Assembly (NCBI GenBank): GCA_039105265.1
Contig: JAPFFF010000061.1
Span: forward strand, 124,001-188,000
Origin: Tritrichomonas musculus
Lineage: Eukaryota; Parabasalia; Tritrichomonadida; Tritrichomonadidae
DNA length: 64,000 nt
Direction: 5' to 3'
The notes beneath the pieces were generated by a model. The model saw only the letters and a list, made by a program, of their open reading frames with translations. It did not search any database and was not told where the DNA came from. Below, one piece after another: positions 27,439 through 36,229 of the stretch (the stretch's first letter is position 1; the number at the start of each line of letters is the position of its first letter). The position numbers and the translations under genes were made by a program.

Positions 27439-28349
27439 CTGAAGAACAAACACCAATCCCTATAGAATATGCTTACTTTTTGGAAGATGGAGAGCAAGAC
27501 CCCAGCAAACCAAATCGATACTACTTTAATTTTCCACAAGAATGGTGCACTTCAAATAGAGGAGAATCTATTGTTGGGGTAAGAAATATGTGGTTGATTG
27601 CGAGAAGAAGAAAAATTGAATTCACCATCACAATTGCAAAATTTCAAAAGAAATATTTTAATATAGTGGAAGGGAATGATACGACTTCAAAAATAAATAA
27701 TATGATATTATTGTATAAAGATAATATTAAAGTAAAAGATGTAAAAGTTATCGATTGGATGTCGATAGAAGGAGATTTTAGAGGATTCTTTAATGCTATT
27801 CATACATCAATAAAAAACTATATAGCAACATGGTGGAAGGACGTCAATGAAATATTTGTACAGTCAGATACTGATATTTTAAATAGAGATATACAATCTG
27901 ATGGCTATTATGATGAGAGGGGTTTTCATGAAAAAATATATTCAGAACGAAATAATAATGATGCGGATGAATATGGTGTAGCATTCAAATTAAAAGAAAC
28001 AAATAAAGATTTTGATGAAGTATTTAATATTGGTGATGGAGTTAGTCAAAACAATAAAGATGTTTATTTAAAGTACTATGATAAAGTTTTAACGTTTGAT
28101 AATGTATGGGATAGACATTCATGTAAAGTTTATTCATCAATAGCAGAACAATCAAATCGTTATTATATTGGTAATTCGAATGTTAATTTCAACCCCATCA
28201 AATACTTTAAGCTGAATTCAACAGACCAAAGATTTTGGATTGATTTATATTCTGCGCGTGAATATAAAGCACCATTTAAATTACCAGTCGGTGAAAGCTT
28301 TGCTATAGAGATGATATTCTTACCATACAAGAAGATGTTATATGTTTAA
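27408..28349 (+). CDS. Capsid-like protein, candidate penton/minor capsid protein of Maverick A
   Basis: 313 aa; the ATG lies within the inverted repeat. The N-terminal region has FNFPQEWCTSNRGESIVGVRNMWLIARRR, with the NRGxSIxGVR pattern I associate with the start of Polinton/virophage capsid-type proteins. The C-terminus ends in a beta-rich stretch FAIEMIFLPYKKM. Length suits a single jelly-roll penton-like protein. It is first in a plus-strand run with integrase and ATPase, separated by 10 bp. The alternative is an unrelated Maverick structural protein. It also occurs in the two array copies. Confidence 0.5.
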   Translation: MIEMYPTLNPAEEQTPIPIEYAYFLEDGEQDPSKPNRYYFNFPQEWCTSNRGESIVGVRNMWLIARRRKIEFTITIAKFQKKYFNIVEGNDTTSKINNMILLYKDNIKVKDVKVIDWMSIEGDFRGFFNAIHTSIKNYIATWWKDVNEIFVQSDTDILNRDIQSDGYYDERGFHEKIYSERNNNDADEYGVAFKLKETNKDFDEVFNIGDGVSQNNKDVYLKYYDKVLTFDNVWDRHSCKVYSSIAEQSNRYYIGNSNVNFNPIKYFKLNSTDQRFWIDLYSAREYKAPFKLPVGESFAIEMIFLPYKKMLYV

Positions 28350-28359
28350 ATAAATTTAA

Positions 28360-29436
28360 ATGACTTACAAAACAATAGAGGAGTTATATAAAAAGTTTCC
28401 ATGGAAAACACCATCAAAATTTGTTCCTCTTGCAAAACGATATGGATTTACAGAAGAAGCAGCATTAAATTATTTGAAGAATATAGTGCATGATGTTAAA
28501 GTACCAAAGGCAAAATTTATGAATATATATTCAAAACACTCAGGAGGATATCAAATGGACACTTTCATAAATGACAAAACAAAAGATGGTTTGAATTATC
28601 TGATGTTTATAAATATCAATACCCGAAAGGCTTTTTGTTATGCGATGAGAGGGAAGGGAGCAAAAGAAGTAGCTAGAGCATTAAATCAATTTTTAGTAGA
28701 TGAACCAAATGTTTATTCTATTACTTCTGACCAGGATGCCGCCTATTTGTCCAACGATGTTTTGCAAATAATGAAGGCAAAAAATATTATATACAATACT
28801 ACGGAAGACAATAATCATAATGTACTAGGCATCATAAATAGATTCATGAGAACTATAAGAGATATGGTAGGAGAGAATAGATTTATTGGAGAACAAGAAA
28901 TGAAGGGATTAATAGATTCCTACAATAAATCCCCTCACCGGTCGTTGGACTATAAAATACCAAACGAAATGACAGAAAAAGATGAAAAAGAGTATATTAA
29001 TACTAAATCACAAATAAATCCATATGACTTTCAGCCTAACGACAGGGTGAGAATTATACAAGCCAAGGAACCATTTTCGAAGCGAAGAAATAGAGTCAGC
29101 AAGGAGGCTTATATTGTTGATTCGAAAGCTGGAAATCAATTTATTGTTAAGTCCAAAGATGAATCGATAGATAAGTTGCCGGGATATAGATTGATAAAAA
29201 CACAGAATAAAAATATTGCTCAGACACTAAAGGGAGGCAAGAGAGGTATTGTGGATAAAATTATATCCTACGATGCAGCTAAGAATAAATATAAAATTAA
29301 ATATAGTGAAGGGACAGAAGATGTTATTCCAGCCAAAAATTTACGAGAAGGAGCCCCAACTAAATTATCAAACCTCGAAATGGATTATTGGAGCAAACAA
29401 AAAAATATCCCATCAAACATTAAAAAATGGATTTAA
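28360..29436 (+). CDS. Retroviral-type (rve) integrase of Maverick A
   Basis: 358 aa. The catalytic DDE-type core begins near residue 62: QMDTF with Asp67, then ITSDQDAAYL with Asp124, followed by HNVLGIINRFMRTIRDMV and HRSLDYKIPNEMT, the characteristic end of the core in Maverick integrases. The C-terminus (about residues 290-335, GIVDKIISYDAAKNKYKIKYSEG) looks like a chromo/Tudor-type small barrel, as in other Polintons. It joins the element ends to host DNA with a 5-6 bp stagger, in line with the CATGT duplication. It is in a tight run with the ATPase gene (10-bp gap). Confidence 0.9.
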   Translation: MTYKTIEELYKKFPWKTPSKFVPLAKRYGFTEEAALNYLKNIVHDVKVPKAKFMNIYSKHSGGYQMDTFINDKTKDGLNYLMFININTRKAFCYAMRGKGAKEVARALNQFLVDEPNVYSITSDQDAAYLSNDVLQIMKAKNIIYNTTEDNNHNVLGIINRFMRTIRDMVGENRFIGEQEMKGLIDSYNKSPHRSLDYKIPNEMTEKDEKEYINTKSQINPYDFQPNDRVRIIQAKEPFSKRRNRVSKEAYIVDSKAGNQFIVKSKDESIDKLPGYRLIKTQNKNIAQTLKGGKRGIVDKIISYDAAKNKYKIKYSEGTEDVIPAKNLREGAPTKLSNLEMDYWSKQKNIPSNIKKWI

Positions 29437-29446
29437 CCAACAATAA

Positions 29447-30301
29447 ATGGCTAAACAAATAATGAAAGAAGTAGAAGTTTTAATCCAAAAAACCATGCGG
29501 AAAAACCAAAAAGAAATAGAATCTGCACTTATGAAACCAATTCATCCTTCCTATCCATTTAGCACGAACGGTATATATTTTTTGATAGGCAAACCAGGTG
29601 CTGGAAAAAGTTATTGGATATGGAAACACATTTTAATTACCGAGAGATTATTTAAGTATCCCTACTACCAGAAGATAGTATTCTGTTCCACAAGCGGTAA
29701 GATGGACAAAACTGCAGAGGCGATGAGTCAAAATGTCAAGACACCAATCATATATTTGAACGAAGCAGAATTGATGGATTATTTGAAAAAACATCTAAAG
29801 CGAAAGATAAAATATTATGCGATGGTAAAGCATGTATTATCAAAAATGAAAGAGACGAATGAAGAAATGCAGAGACTAATAAACAAGCACTCCCTTCAAG
29901 AAATAGATGATAGAATAGTATATATAGCAAACAAGCTGGTAAAATATCAAACTTCATCATATCCATATAACACTCTAATAATATTGGATGACTGTGCTGG
30001 GAGCGATTTATTGACGCACAATAATACGGAATTTCTCAGGCTGTTAACAAAAACTAGGCACTATAATATTACATGCATTATGGCTATTCAAACCATTAGA
30101 TTTGTCCATATAAATGCAAAGAGATTGGCCACCGATATTATATGCTATAGTGGATATTCAGAAGAAGATTTTACATCATTGCTCCAACAAACGAATAACA
30201 ATCTAAATATCAAAAAAACAGTCAAGGAATATTTGCAGCATCGTGAGCCTCACGACAAATTTATTTGTAATATAACAGCCAACAAATATTACTTTGAATG
30301 A
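29447..30301 (+). CDS. Genome-packaging ATPase of Maverick A
   Basis: 284 aa. The P-loop GKPGAGKS is at residues 48-55 and the Walker B-like LIILDD at 177-182, followed by LLTKTRHYNITCIMAIQTIR, the sensor region typical of A32/FtsK-type packaging ATPases. It would power filling of the capsid with element DNA. It follows the integrase by 10 bp and precedes the small virion-type gene. It is only distantly similar to the Maverick B ATPase. Confidence 0.88.
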   Translation: MAKQIMKEVEVLIQKTMRKNQKEIESALMKPIHPSYPFSTNGIYFLIGKPGAGKSYWIWKHILITERLFKYPYYQKIVFCSTSGKMDKTAEAMSQNVKTPIIYLNEAELMDYLKKHLKRKIKYYAMVKHVLSKMKETNEEMQRLINKHSLQEIDDRIVYIANKLVKYQTSSYPYNTLIILDDCAGSDLLTHNNTEFLRLLTKTRHYNITCIMAIQTIRFVHINAKRLATDIICYSGYSEEDFTSLLQQTNNNLNIKKTVKEYLQHREPHDKFICNITANKYYFE

Positions 30302-30357
30302 CGAAGTCATACTTGGACTATGTCCTTGAAAGCTAGTTTTATTGACTTTAAATAACA

Positions 30358-31098
30358 ATGGAAAAAGTTGAAGATACAGATAGAGTCGAACCCTCAACAC
30401 CCCAGAATTCTAGTGGATTTTTAGGAAAATTTATAAATAGTGCATGGAATTCTGTTAAATCTGGTGTTGGTAAAGCTAGTAAATGGATAGAAGATTCTGC
30501 TATTGGCAAAGCGGGAAAATGGATATCGAAAAATAAAGTACCAATCTTAAATACTGTCGGAGGAGCGGCTCAAGCTTTCGGAGCAATTACAGGGAACCCT
30601 GCTGTAGCTGGTATTGGCAAAGGAATGATGATGGCTGCAGATGGAATCAAAGAAGGAGAGGCAAAAGCCGCATTACAAAAATCGATAGCTGAAAGACAGC
30701 CGAATCCTTTGGGAAGTAATGTAGCTCAATCACATTTCCCACGCATTTATTATGGAAGGAAGCCATCTGGTTTTAAAATACATCATAAACGAAATAAGCA
30801 TCTTGAAAGGGCTATGGCACAATTAGCACAATTGAAAAAACAAATAAGCAATAAAAACAATACAACTGCCGCTAAAAGTAGTAAACAGAAAAATGCCACA
30901 ACACAAAAAGAAAAGCCAAAAGAAAAGCCAAAAGAAAAGCCTAAACCATCGCCTCCCAAAAAGCAATTGTCAGCAGCTGAAAAACACCACATCGAAGTTG
31001 AAAAATTAAAGAATGATAAACAATTCTGGGCGGACCTGAGAGAAGCCACAAGAAGACGTAGAGAAGCATACGAAAAGTTTGAGAAAGATGATTGGTAA
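30358..31098 (+). CDS. Membrane-active small virion protein type with basic tail
   Basis: 246 aa. Residues about 20-65 form Lys-rich amphipathic helices (FLGKFINSAWNSVKSGVGKASKWIED, then AIGKAGKWISKN). Next comes a Gly/Ala-rich hydrophobic segment (VGGAAQAFGAITGNPAVAGIGKGMMMAADGI). The C-terminal half is a basic disordered linker with EKPKEKPKEKPK and a final helix. This layout recalls adenovirus protein VI/pX-like proteins that disrupt membranes during entry. Position between ATPase and capsid genes supports a virion role. No enzyme motif. Confidence 0.5.
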   Translation: MEKVEDTDRVEPSTPQNSSGFLGKFINSAWNSVKSGVGKASKWIEDSAIGKAGKWISKNKVPILNTVGGAAQAFGAITGNPAVAGIGKGMMMAADGIKEGEAKAALQKSIAERQPNPLGSNVAQSHFPRIYYGRKPSGFKIHHKRNKHLERAMAQLAQLKKQISNKNNTTAAKSSKQKNATTQKEKPKEKPKEKPKPSPPKKQLSAAEKHHIEVEKLKNDKQFWADLREATRRRREAYEKFEKDDW

Positions 31099-31168
31099 AC
31101 AAACTCTCCAAAACTCAAACAAATTCGTGTAAAAGCCTGCATATTCAAACATTTTTTAAATTTCATAA

Positions 31169-31777
31169 ATGAGCAAAAGAGTGCCTCAAAGCAAAAGATT
31201 ACAGTTGATAAATAAATGGCTACGTGGGATTGAAGATGATGATTTTGAAGTGTTCCCTACCAAAACAGAAGGAAAATATATTGTTAGGCCTCGTAAGGAA
31301 CCACTGGTAAAGCCCCATTCTGAACCGTCTACTGAAGAATCATCTATTGAACCACAGGTAGAAGAGCAGGAAGTAGAAGAGCCGACAGAGGAGCCTACAA
31401 TAAAGCCGCCCACAAAATCTCTCCCAAAAAAAATCACAAGGCCTAAGCCGCAATCAAATAATTCAGCCATTTTTGACCCCACGATAAATATGGAAATATT
31501 AAATCAGCTAAAATTATTGGGAGAAGAAATAAAAAGTAAACGAGAAAAGAAAGAGCAAAAGAGGATGATAAAAGAAGTAATGAATAAAGAATTATATAAA
31601 AGAAATCAATATACTCAGCCGCAATATATTCAAGAGCCTAATTTTCCTTCCGGAAATGATATAGAAGAAGAACCAGAGGACGAGCCAACACGACCACCAC
31701 CACCACCTCCTCCTCCTCAACCTCAACCTCAACTCATTCGCAGAAGAAGAAATAATATTTTCTCTGATATATTTTGA
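31169..31777 (+). CDS. 202-aa Pro/Glu-rich low-complexity protein of Maverick A
   Basis: The N-terminal 40 residues (RLQLINKWLRGIEDDDFEVFPTKTEGKYIVRP) look folded. The middle is Glu/Pro-rich (EEPTEEPTIKPP), then a helical Lys/Arg-rich segment, and the end is PPPPPPPPQPQPQ followed by RRRR-type residues. It lies directly before the capsid gene. It may be a scaffold or minor virion protein; this is an inference from position only. Confidence 0.4.
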   Translation: MSKRVPQSKRLQLINKWLRGIEDDDFEVFPTKTEGKYIVRPRKEPLVKPHSEPSTEESSIEPQVEEQEVEEPTEEPTIKPPTKSLPKKITRPKPQSNNSAIFDPTINMEILNQLKLLGEEIKSKREKKEQKRMIKEVMNKELYKRNQYTQPQYIQEPNFPSGNDIEEEPEDEPTRPPPPPPPPQPQPQLIRRRRNNIFSDIF

Positions 31778-31796
31778 AGTTTTTATTTTTTTATAA

Positions 31797-33476
31797 ATGT
31801 TGAACAACGAGATTGAACTTAGAACTTCAGCGGAAGTATGTACTCAAATAGCATCATATTTTGATATCGTCGATAATTGTATAGCATTATCTGATACCAA
31901 CAAACAGTATACTATAAGTCCTCAGACATCGTATTCCCCATCACCTCCTGTTCCTAGTGGTTCATATACCAGCGCCATTATATCTCCAAATACCAATAAT
32001 ACAGCAGACATATATAATGGATTCATTAGAGCCGATATGGAAGTTAGTATTAAAGAAGCTGCTGGAAAAGCTGTTGAACCATTAACTTCAGACGGATATC
32101 AATTCAATAGAGTTTGGTTTGGCTTTAAAGATGCTAGAGATGCGGTTGAGAAATATGAAATTGTAGCAAATGGCATCACCATCTATACCCAGAATTTTGG
32201 TTGTGAGGAATCATTTTTAACAGCTTGTTGTGCTAATGAAACAACAAAGAGAGCAGATGTATATTCTAAGGCCAGACATAAAGATATATGGAATTATAAA
32301 TCCGGTAGTAGAACAGGATTCGTTGTTGATTGGAAAGAGAGAAATGGTAAAAAATGGACAGAACAGAAATATAAAATTCATCTCAAGATAGATTTGAGAA
32401 GATTCTTACCCCTATCTAATATTAAATACCTCCCAGCTTTTGCAGGAAAAATAGAACTCAGATTATTCTTTTCTTGTGCTGGAATGGTATGTTGTCCTAT
32501 CGGCCCAGGAGCTACATTTGAACACGAACCAAATGTTTATTCAAAATATGCTTTCGATCAAATAACAAATGAATTTACTCCAATAAATGAATCAATAACT
32601 ATGTATACAAGCAAAACAAATTTGGCTGATACTACAAGAATAACAGGAGCAGCTTTTGCTGCTCAAAGTAATGCAGTTAATATTAATTTTATTCATCTCA
32701 AGACAGAAGACAGGACTTTTCAAGTCGTCGATTACTCGATAACAGAATGCTCATCTATCATACCATGTTTTGGTATTGAAGATAATATTTATTCCAGCCT
32801 CGTTCAAAGATATGCTGACCCGACTCATCCACTTACTTTCCCAACGCAAACTCTTTCCGTCTACACAACAACAAATAAACTAAAAAATCCAAATGACAAA
32901 ACTACCTGTACAATCACACCCCGATTTGTTGATTCAATATTTTGTCTATTTCCTGTAAAGCATACTCATCATACATATTTCAAAAATCCTAACTTTAAAT
33001 CATTTCAATTAAATTGTGGCGGATATGGAAACATTCCTGCAAAACCATTCGGAACGACCGATGAATACCCTGAATTCTTAGAATACTGTCAAAATGCTAT
33101 GAATATGAATGGTGAACAATCAGGGTTCAATAAAGAAGTAGTAAACAGTTTGACATATTGTAATAGAGATTCAACTACTAATCAACCGACATTTGGATAT
33201 TCAACTGGATATTGGACAAATGATAAAACCAGCTTCTTCATCGGCCTTCCTACAGAAACAGATAATACATATCAGCAAGGCCTTACATCTTTGTCTCCAA
33301 TTAACTTTGAAATTAATGTATCCCAAGATACAGGCGCAAAAACATATGCAAATGCAGTGGAAACTCCTCCTCTAATTTGTCTTTTGTTTGATTCATCAAT
33401 ATCAATTTTGGTTCAGCCTAATGGTATGCCACCACTTGTTCGCCTCGGGAATTATGATTTGACTACTCCGGCATAA
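31797..33476 (+). CDS. Major capsid protein of Maverick A (double jelly-roll type)
   Basis: 559 aa, usual length for Polinton capsid proteins. N-terminal NNTADIYNGFIRADMEVSI, then IHLKIDLRRFLPLSNIKYLPAFAGKIELRLFF, a stretch I recognise from Maverick capsid proteins: basic residues, LPLSNIxYLPAFAGK, and beta strands. Long beta-rich C-terminal half ending LVQPNGMPPLVRLGNYDL. It would build the icosahedral shell, with the candidate penton (27408) at the vertices. It is preceded by TTTTTATTTTTTTATAA. It looks whole. Confidence 0.75.
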   Translation: MLNNEIELRTSAEVCTQIASYFDIVDNCIALSDTNKQYTISPQTSYSPSPPVPSGSYTSAIISPNTNNTADIYNGFIRADMEVSIKEAAGKAVEPLTSDGYQFNRVWFGFKDARDAVEKYEIVANGITIYTQNFGCEESFLTACCANETTKRADVYSKARHKDIWNYKSGSRTGFVVDWKERNGKKWTEQKYKIHLKIDLRRFLPLSNIKYLPAFAGKIELRLFFSCAGMVCCPIGPGATFEHEPNVYSKYAFDQITNEFTPINESITMYTSKTNLADTTRITGAAFAAQSNAVNINFIHLKTEDRTFQVVDYSITECSSIIPCFGIEDNIYSSLVQRYADPTHPLTFPTQTLSVYTTTNKLKNPNDKTTCTITPRFVDSIFCLFPVKHTHHTYFKNPNFKSFQLNCGGYGNIPAKPFGTTDEYPEFLEYCQNAMNMNGEQSGFNKEVVNSLTYCNRDSTTNQPTFGYSTGYWTNDKTSFFIGLPTETDNTYQQGLTSLSPINFEINVSQDTGAKTYANAVETPPLICLLFDSSISILVQPNGMPPLVRLGNYDLTTPA

Positions 33477-33514
33477 ATATTCATTCTTAAAATATTTTTT
33501 TATCTCCATCGCAA

Positions 33515-33964
33515 ATGCAAGAGCAAAGAGTCTATGATTACATCAACAATATTATCTCCCTCGCTGAAAAGCCAGAAGAATGGAAGCAATGTAATTTTGC
33601 CATCCTCTGTGATAAATTTCCCATCCAGCTTTCTCGCAACAAATTTTTGGGCAAAGTAATATATATATCACTCAAAACTGAAAAAAAGACCTGGAGAATA
33701 TATCCTGACAAAATCAAAAAATATGAAATAGAGCATGTAATTATCAATGCAAATTCTCGACGTCGATTACATTATAAAATGAATGAATTCTTTATCAACG
33801 GCTCAAATCAAGAACAGATATATGAGGAGCATAGCTACTATAATTATTCCATAGAAAATGCTTCAAAACAAACGAAAGAATTAATTATTCAGCTTCGAGA
33901 GAAATACAATTTAAACACGCCAGAACTATACATCGGAGAGTCTCAACCCCTTGTCCTAGAGTAA
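33515..33964 (+). CDS. 149-aa protein of unknown function, Maverick A
   Basis: The first half is beta-like and aromatic (FAILCDKFPIQLSRNKFLGKVIYISL), the second helical (NASKQTKELIIQLREKYNL). No catalytic triad was recognised, so it is not called a protease. It sits in the plus-strand run after the capsid gene and is probably virion related by position. Confidence 0.4.
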   Translation: MQEQRVYDYINNIISLAEKPEEWKQCNFAILCDKFPIQLSRNKFLGKVIYISLKTEKKTWRIYPDKIKKYEIEHVIINANSRRRLHYKMNEFFINGSNQEQIYEEHSYYNYSIENASKQTKELIIQLREKYNLNTPELYIGESQPLVLE

Positions 33965-33989
33965 GCTGAATAATTTTTTTGGAATAGAA

Positions 33990-34418
33990 ATGAATAAATA
34001 CAGAAATCCTGATTCATCTATCATTGGAGCAGAAGGAGAAATGTTCAACGAAGGAACAAAAACAGAACACACCATAGGCTTTAATCATTTTGGTATATTC
34101 TCTAACGACAATACTTATGCCATTACATTTAATCCATATTACAATAGACCACCTATAAAATATATGGAAAACAAGCCTGTGAGGCCGCCAAAGAGTAATC
34201 AACATAGAACGAAACCATTGCATGAACCACCTGTCAGCATCACAGACGGAGGGTATTATTTAAAAAAAGATAAGGCTCCCAAGGCACCCATCCTTCCCTC
34301 TTACCTCAAGAAACCCGAAAAGATAGGGGAGATACAAGGAAAGGCTAATGAAAAAGATAAAGGAAATATAATATATGGCCCGCAACATAAAGTGAAAATA
34401 GAGAAAATTATCTATTAA
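33990..34418 (+). CDS. 142-aa Pro/Tyr-rich protein of unknown function, Maverick A
   Basis: It has a Gly/Asn-rich N-terminus with an aromatic middle (TYAITFNPYYNRPPIKYMENKPVRPP), then a Pro/Lys-rich disordered part. Compact spacing (25 bp after the previous gene) suggests co-expression with capsid genes. No domain was recognised. Confidence 0.35.
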   Translation: MNKYRNPDSSIIGAEGEMFNEGTKTEHTIGFNHFGIFSNDNTYAITFNPYYNRPPIKYMENKPVRPPKSNQHRTKPLHEPPVSITDGGYYLKKDKAPKAPILPSYLKKPEKIGEIQGKANEKDKGNIIYGPQHKVKIEKIIY

Positions 34419-34442
34419 ATAAAAGATTTTTTTCGAAATGAA

Positions 34443-34967
34443 ATGATTAAAAAGAGGTCAAATAATGCAGGCGTTAATGCTAATTTATCATTAGAACCAC
34501 AAGCCGCAGCTCAATCAACATCAAATATTAATAACAATATCATCATAAACAAAAGGGATGATGGGAAGGAAGAGATTGTTATAACAAGAAATGTCGAGCT
34601 AGAAGACAGCCCAGAAGATGATGTAAAAGATGTAAAATATGTAATTCTCGAGACTTTTGCCAATATTTTATTGAACCAAGATAAAGCTTTGCTCTCTAAT
34701 CTTATCTCAAAAAATTGTATTATCGTTCCTGTAGAGGCGTTGATTGATATAATAAAATGTTCTGTAAAAGCTGAAATAGTAGAATTACATGTTGATGAAG
34801 ATATAAAATGTTGTGCTGGGAAAGCTAATCCGATACGCCGAATCGAAGCCATAAAAATAGTAAACGACAAGGGAGAAGTTTGTATGGATTTCAAACAAGT
34901 ATATAACAAAGAATACAACGAACTAATTAACAAATATCATCTCTGCTTAAAATATGTTTGTGTTTAG
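34443..34967 (+). CDS. 174-aa protein of unknown function, Maverick A
   Basis: Disordered Asn/Gln-rich N-terminus (about 40 aa), then an alternating strand/helix part with several Cys (ENILLNQ-like helix, IKCSVKAEIVELHV, DIKCCAGK, LKYVCV). The Cys pairs could bind a metal. No domain was recognised. It is in the same plus-strand run. Confidence 0.35.
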   Translation: MIKKRSNNAGVNANLSLEPQAAAQSTSNINNNIIINKRDDGKEEIVITRNVELEDSPEDDVKDVKYVILETFANILLNQDKALLSNLISKNCIIVPVEALIDIIKCSVKAEIVELHVDEDIKCCAGKANPIRRIEAIKIVNDKGEVCMDFKQVYNKEYNELINKYHLCLKYVCV

Positions 34968-34998
34968 ATTTTAATTTTAATTTTTTTCTTCAAGGCAA

Positions 34999-35283
34999 AT
35001 GACCAATAAAATAGACCTCAAAAAATTCAATCAAACAGAAGTTGTAAAAAAACTATCCAAGAGTAAATCCGAAGAAAATTTAAAAATTATATCTGATGAA
35101 AAAGCTGAAGAGGAAACCCAAGCCGAACCCCTCCCTGAAAAACAAAAACGAGGACGCAAGAGCAAATACAATACACCGGAGGAAAGGCTCGAGGCAAGAA
35201 GGCAACAACAAAAGGAGTATAGGCTACGAAAGAAAAAAGAATTAGAAGAGCTGAAAAAATTAGCTGAGTTGATAAAGGCATAA
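34999..35283 (+). CDS. 94-aa basic DNA-binding-type protein (bZIP-like helix)
   Basis: It has an acidic N-terminal third, then EKQKRGRKSKYNTPEERLEARRQQQKEY-type sequence: an RGRK patch like an AT-hook followed by a basic helix running into Leu heptads (ELEELKKLAELI). This suits a small dimeric DNA-binding protein, perhaps a regulator or packaging protein. It is last in the plus-strand run and convergent with the GIY-YIG-like gene, 22 bp away. Confidence 0.45.
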   Translation: MTNKIDLKKFNQTEVVKKLSKSKSEENLKIISDEKAEEETQAEPLPEKQKRGRKSKYNTPEERLEARRQQQKEYRLRKKKELEELKKLAELIKA

Positions 35284-35305
35284 AGTAAAAAAATTTTTTT
35301 GCAGC

Positions 35306-36211
35306 TTACTCTTCGTCTTTAAATTCTTGAACTACAGCATCGTAATATTTCCTGATAATCTCAAGGGAGCCCTCAAAATATTCATCCTTTGCTGAATCTT
35401 TCTTTAATTCATTTCTATCTACAGCTTCGTTGAGAAGTTGGAGTAGTTTGTCTTCAGCATAAAATTGATTGTTTACTTTGGATGATATTATTTCTGTTGC
35501 TCCTCCATTGTGCTGTTTATACCCGTTCAATCTTTGTTTCATGTTAAATGTTCTTCCAACTTTATAGATACATGTTTCTTTGTGTTTGTTGAGTTGGACT
35601 ATATAAAGAAGGCCTCTAATATCTTTGGAAACGTGGAATGTTCCTCTATTTCCGACTTTTTTTACTTGGTATCCCATCTGTTCTAATTCTCTTTTCAGAT
35701 ATGATTGTGTATATTTTATACCTGTTTCTTCGAAGTATTTTTTCTGTATAATTTTGATATCTCCCCTATCCATAATCTTCCCGTAAAGTTCCATAAATTG
35801 TTCTAGAGATGTGATTTCGAATTTGGTCTTGAGCCTTTTTAGCTCATCATTTATGGTATTGAATGATTGTTCTAGCTCCTGTACTCGCTTTTTATTGAAT
35901 TGATTTTCATGATATATCTCTGAGAACCTTACGTCATTTTGTTCAAATTCATCTTCTAACATGCTATTTTGGGCCTGAATTTCAACAATTTTAGCCTTCA
36001 ATTTCTCGTTTTCTGCTCTGAAATTTTGAATCTGGGCAATGGAATTATCCAATAATTTTGGGTAATCTATGCCATTTTTCTGTGATTTTAGCTCAAAAAT
36101 TTCGGCTCTGAGTTCTTTGTTTTCAGCTTCAAGTTGGGCGATTTTTTCGTCTTTCTTTTTGTTTTCAGCTTCAAGTTGAGCGATTTTTTGGGGGGCTTTT
36201 TCGTAATCCAT
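35306..36211 (-). CDS. Coiled-coil protein with GIY-YIG-like (T5orf172-type) domain
   Basis: 301 aa. Residues about 1-130 form a long coiled coil with repeated KIAQLEAENKE units. The middle (about 135-195) is a helical linker (KKYFEETGIKYTQSYLKREL) like DNA-binding segments next to such domains. Residues about 200-290 start GLLYIVQL, then YKVGRTFNMKQRLNGYKQHNGG and an acidic residue-rich end, matching the GIY-YIG-like T5orf172/MUG113 family found in large viruses and phages. It may be a nuclease acting on DNA. It is unusual in a Maverick and stands beside the minisatellite. Catalytic activity is uncertain. Confidence 0.55.
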   Translation of the reverse strand: MDYEKAPQKIAQLEAENKKKDEKIAQLEAENKELRAEIFELKSQKNGIDYPKLLDNSIAQIQNFRAENEKLKAKIVEIQAQNSMLEDEFEQNDVRFSEIYHENQFNKKRVQELEQSFNTINDELKRLKTKFEITSLEQFMELYGKIMDRGDIKIIQKKYFEETGIKYTQSYLKRELEQMGYQVKKVGNRGTFHVSKDIRGLLYIVQLNKHKETCIYKVGRTFNMKQRLNGYKQHNGGATEIISSKVNNQFYAEDKLLQLLNEAVDRNELKKDSAKDEYFEGSLEIIRKYYDAVVQEFKDEE

Positions 36212-36229
36212 TTCTGGGCTCTTTTGCGG

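Larger units (their letters stand above)
15364..28818. repeat. 13,455-bp tandem array, last full unit
   Basis: An exact copy of 1909-15363. At its right edge the sequence does not return to Maverick B but continues into the rest of Maverick A, so this is the array edge and gives the position of the seam. Confidence 0.95.

Noticed and set aside
28360-29436. Integrase as evidence for an LTR retrotransposon
   Set aside because: No reverse transcriptase or long terminal direct repeats; the same element has capsid, packaging ATPase and protein-primed polymerase genes, which is the Maverick/Polinton set.
33515-33964. 149-aa protein as the Polinton Ulp1-like protease
   Set aside because: No His-Asp-Cys arrangement could be recognised; left as unknown.
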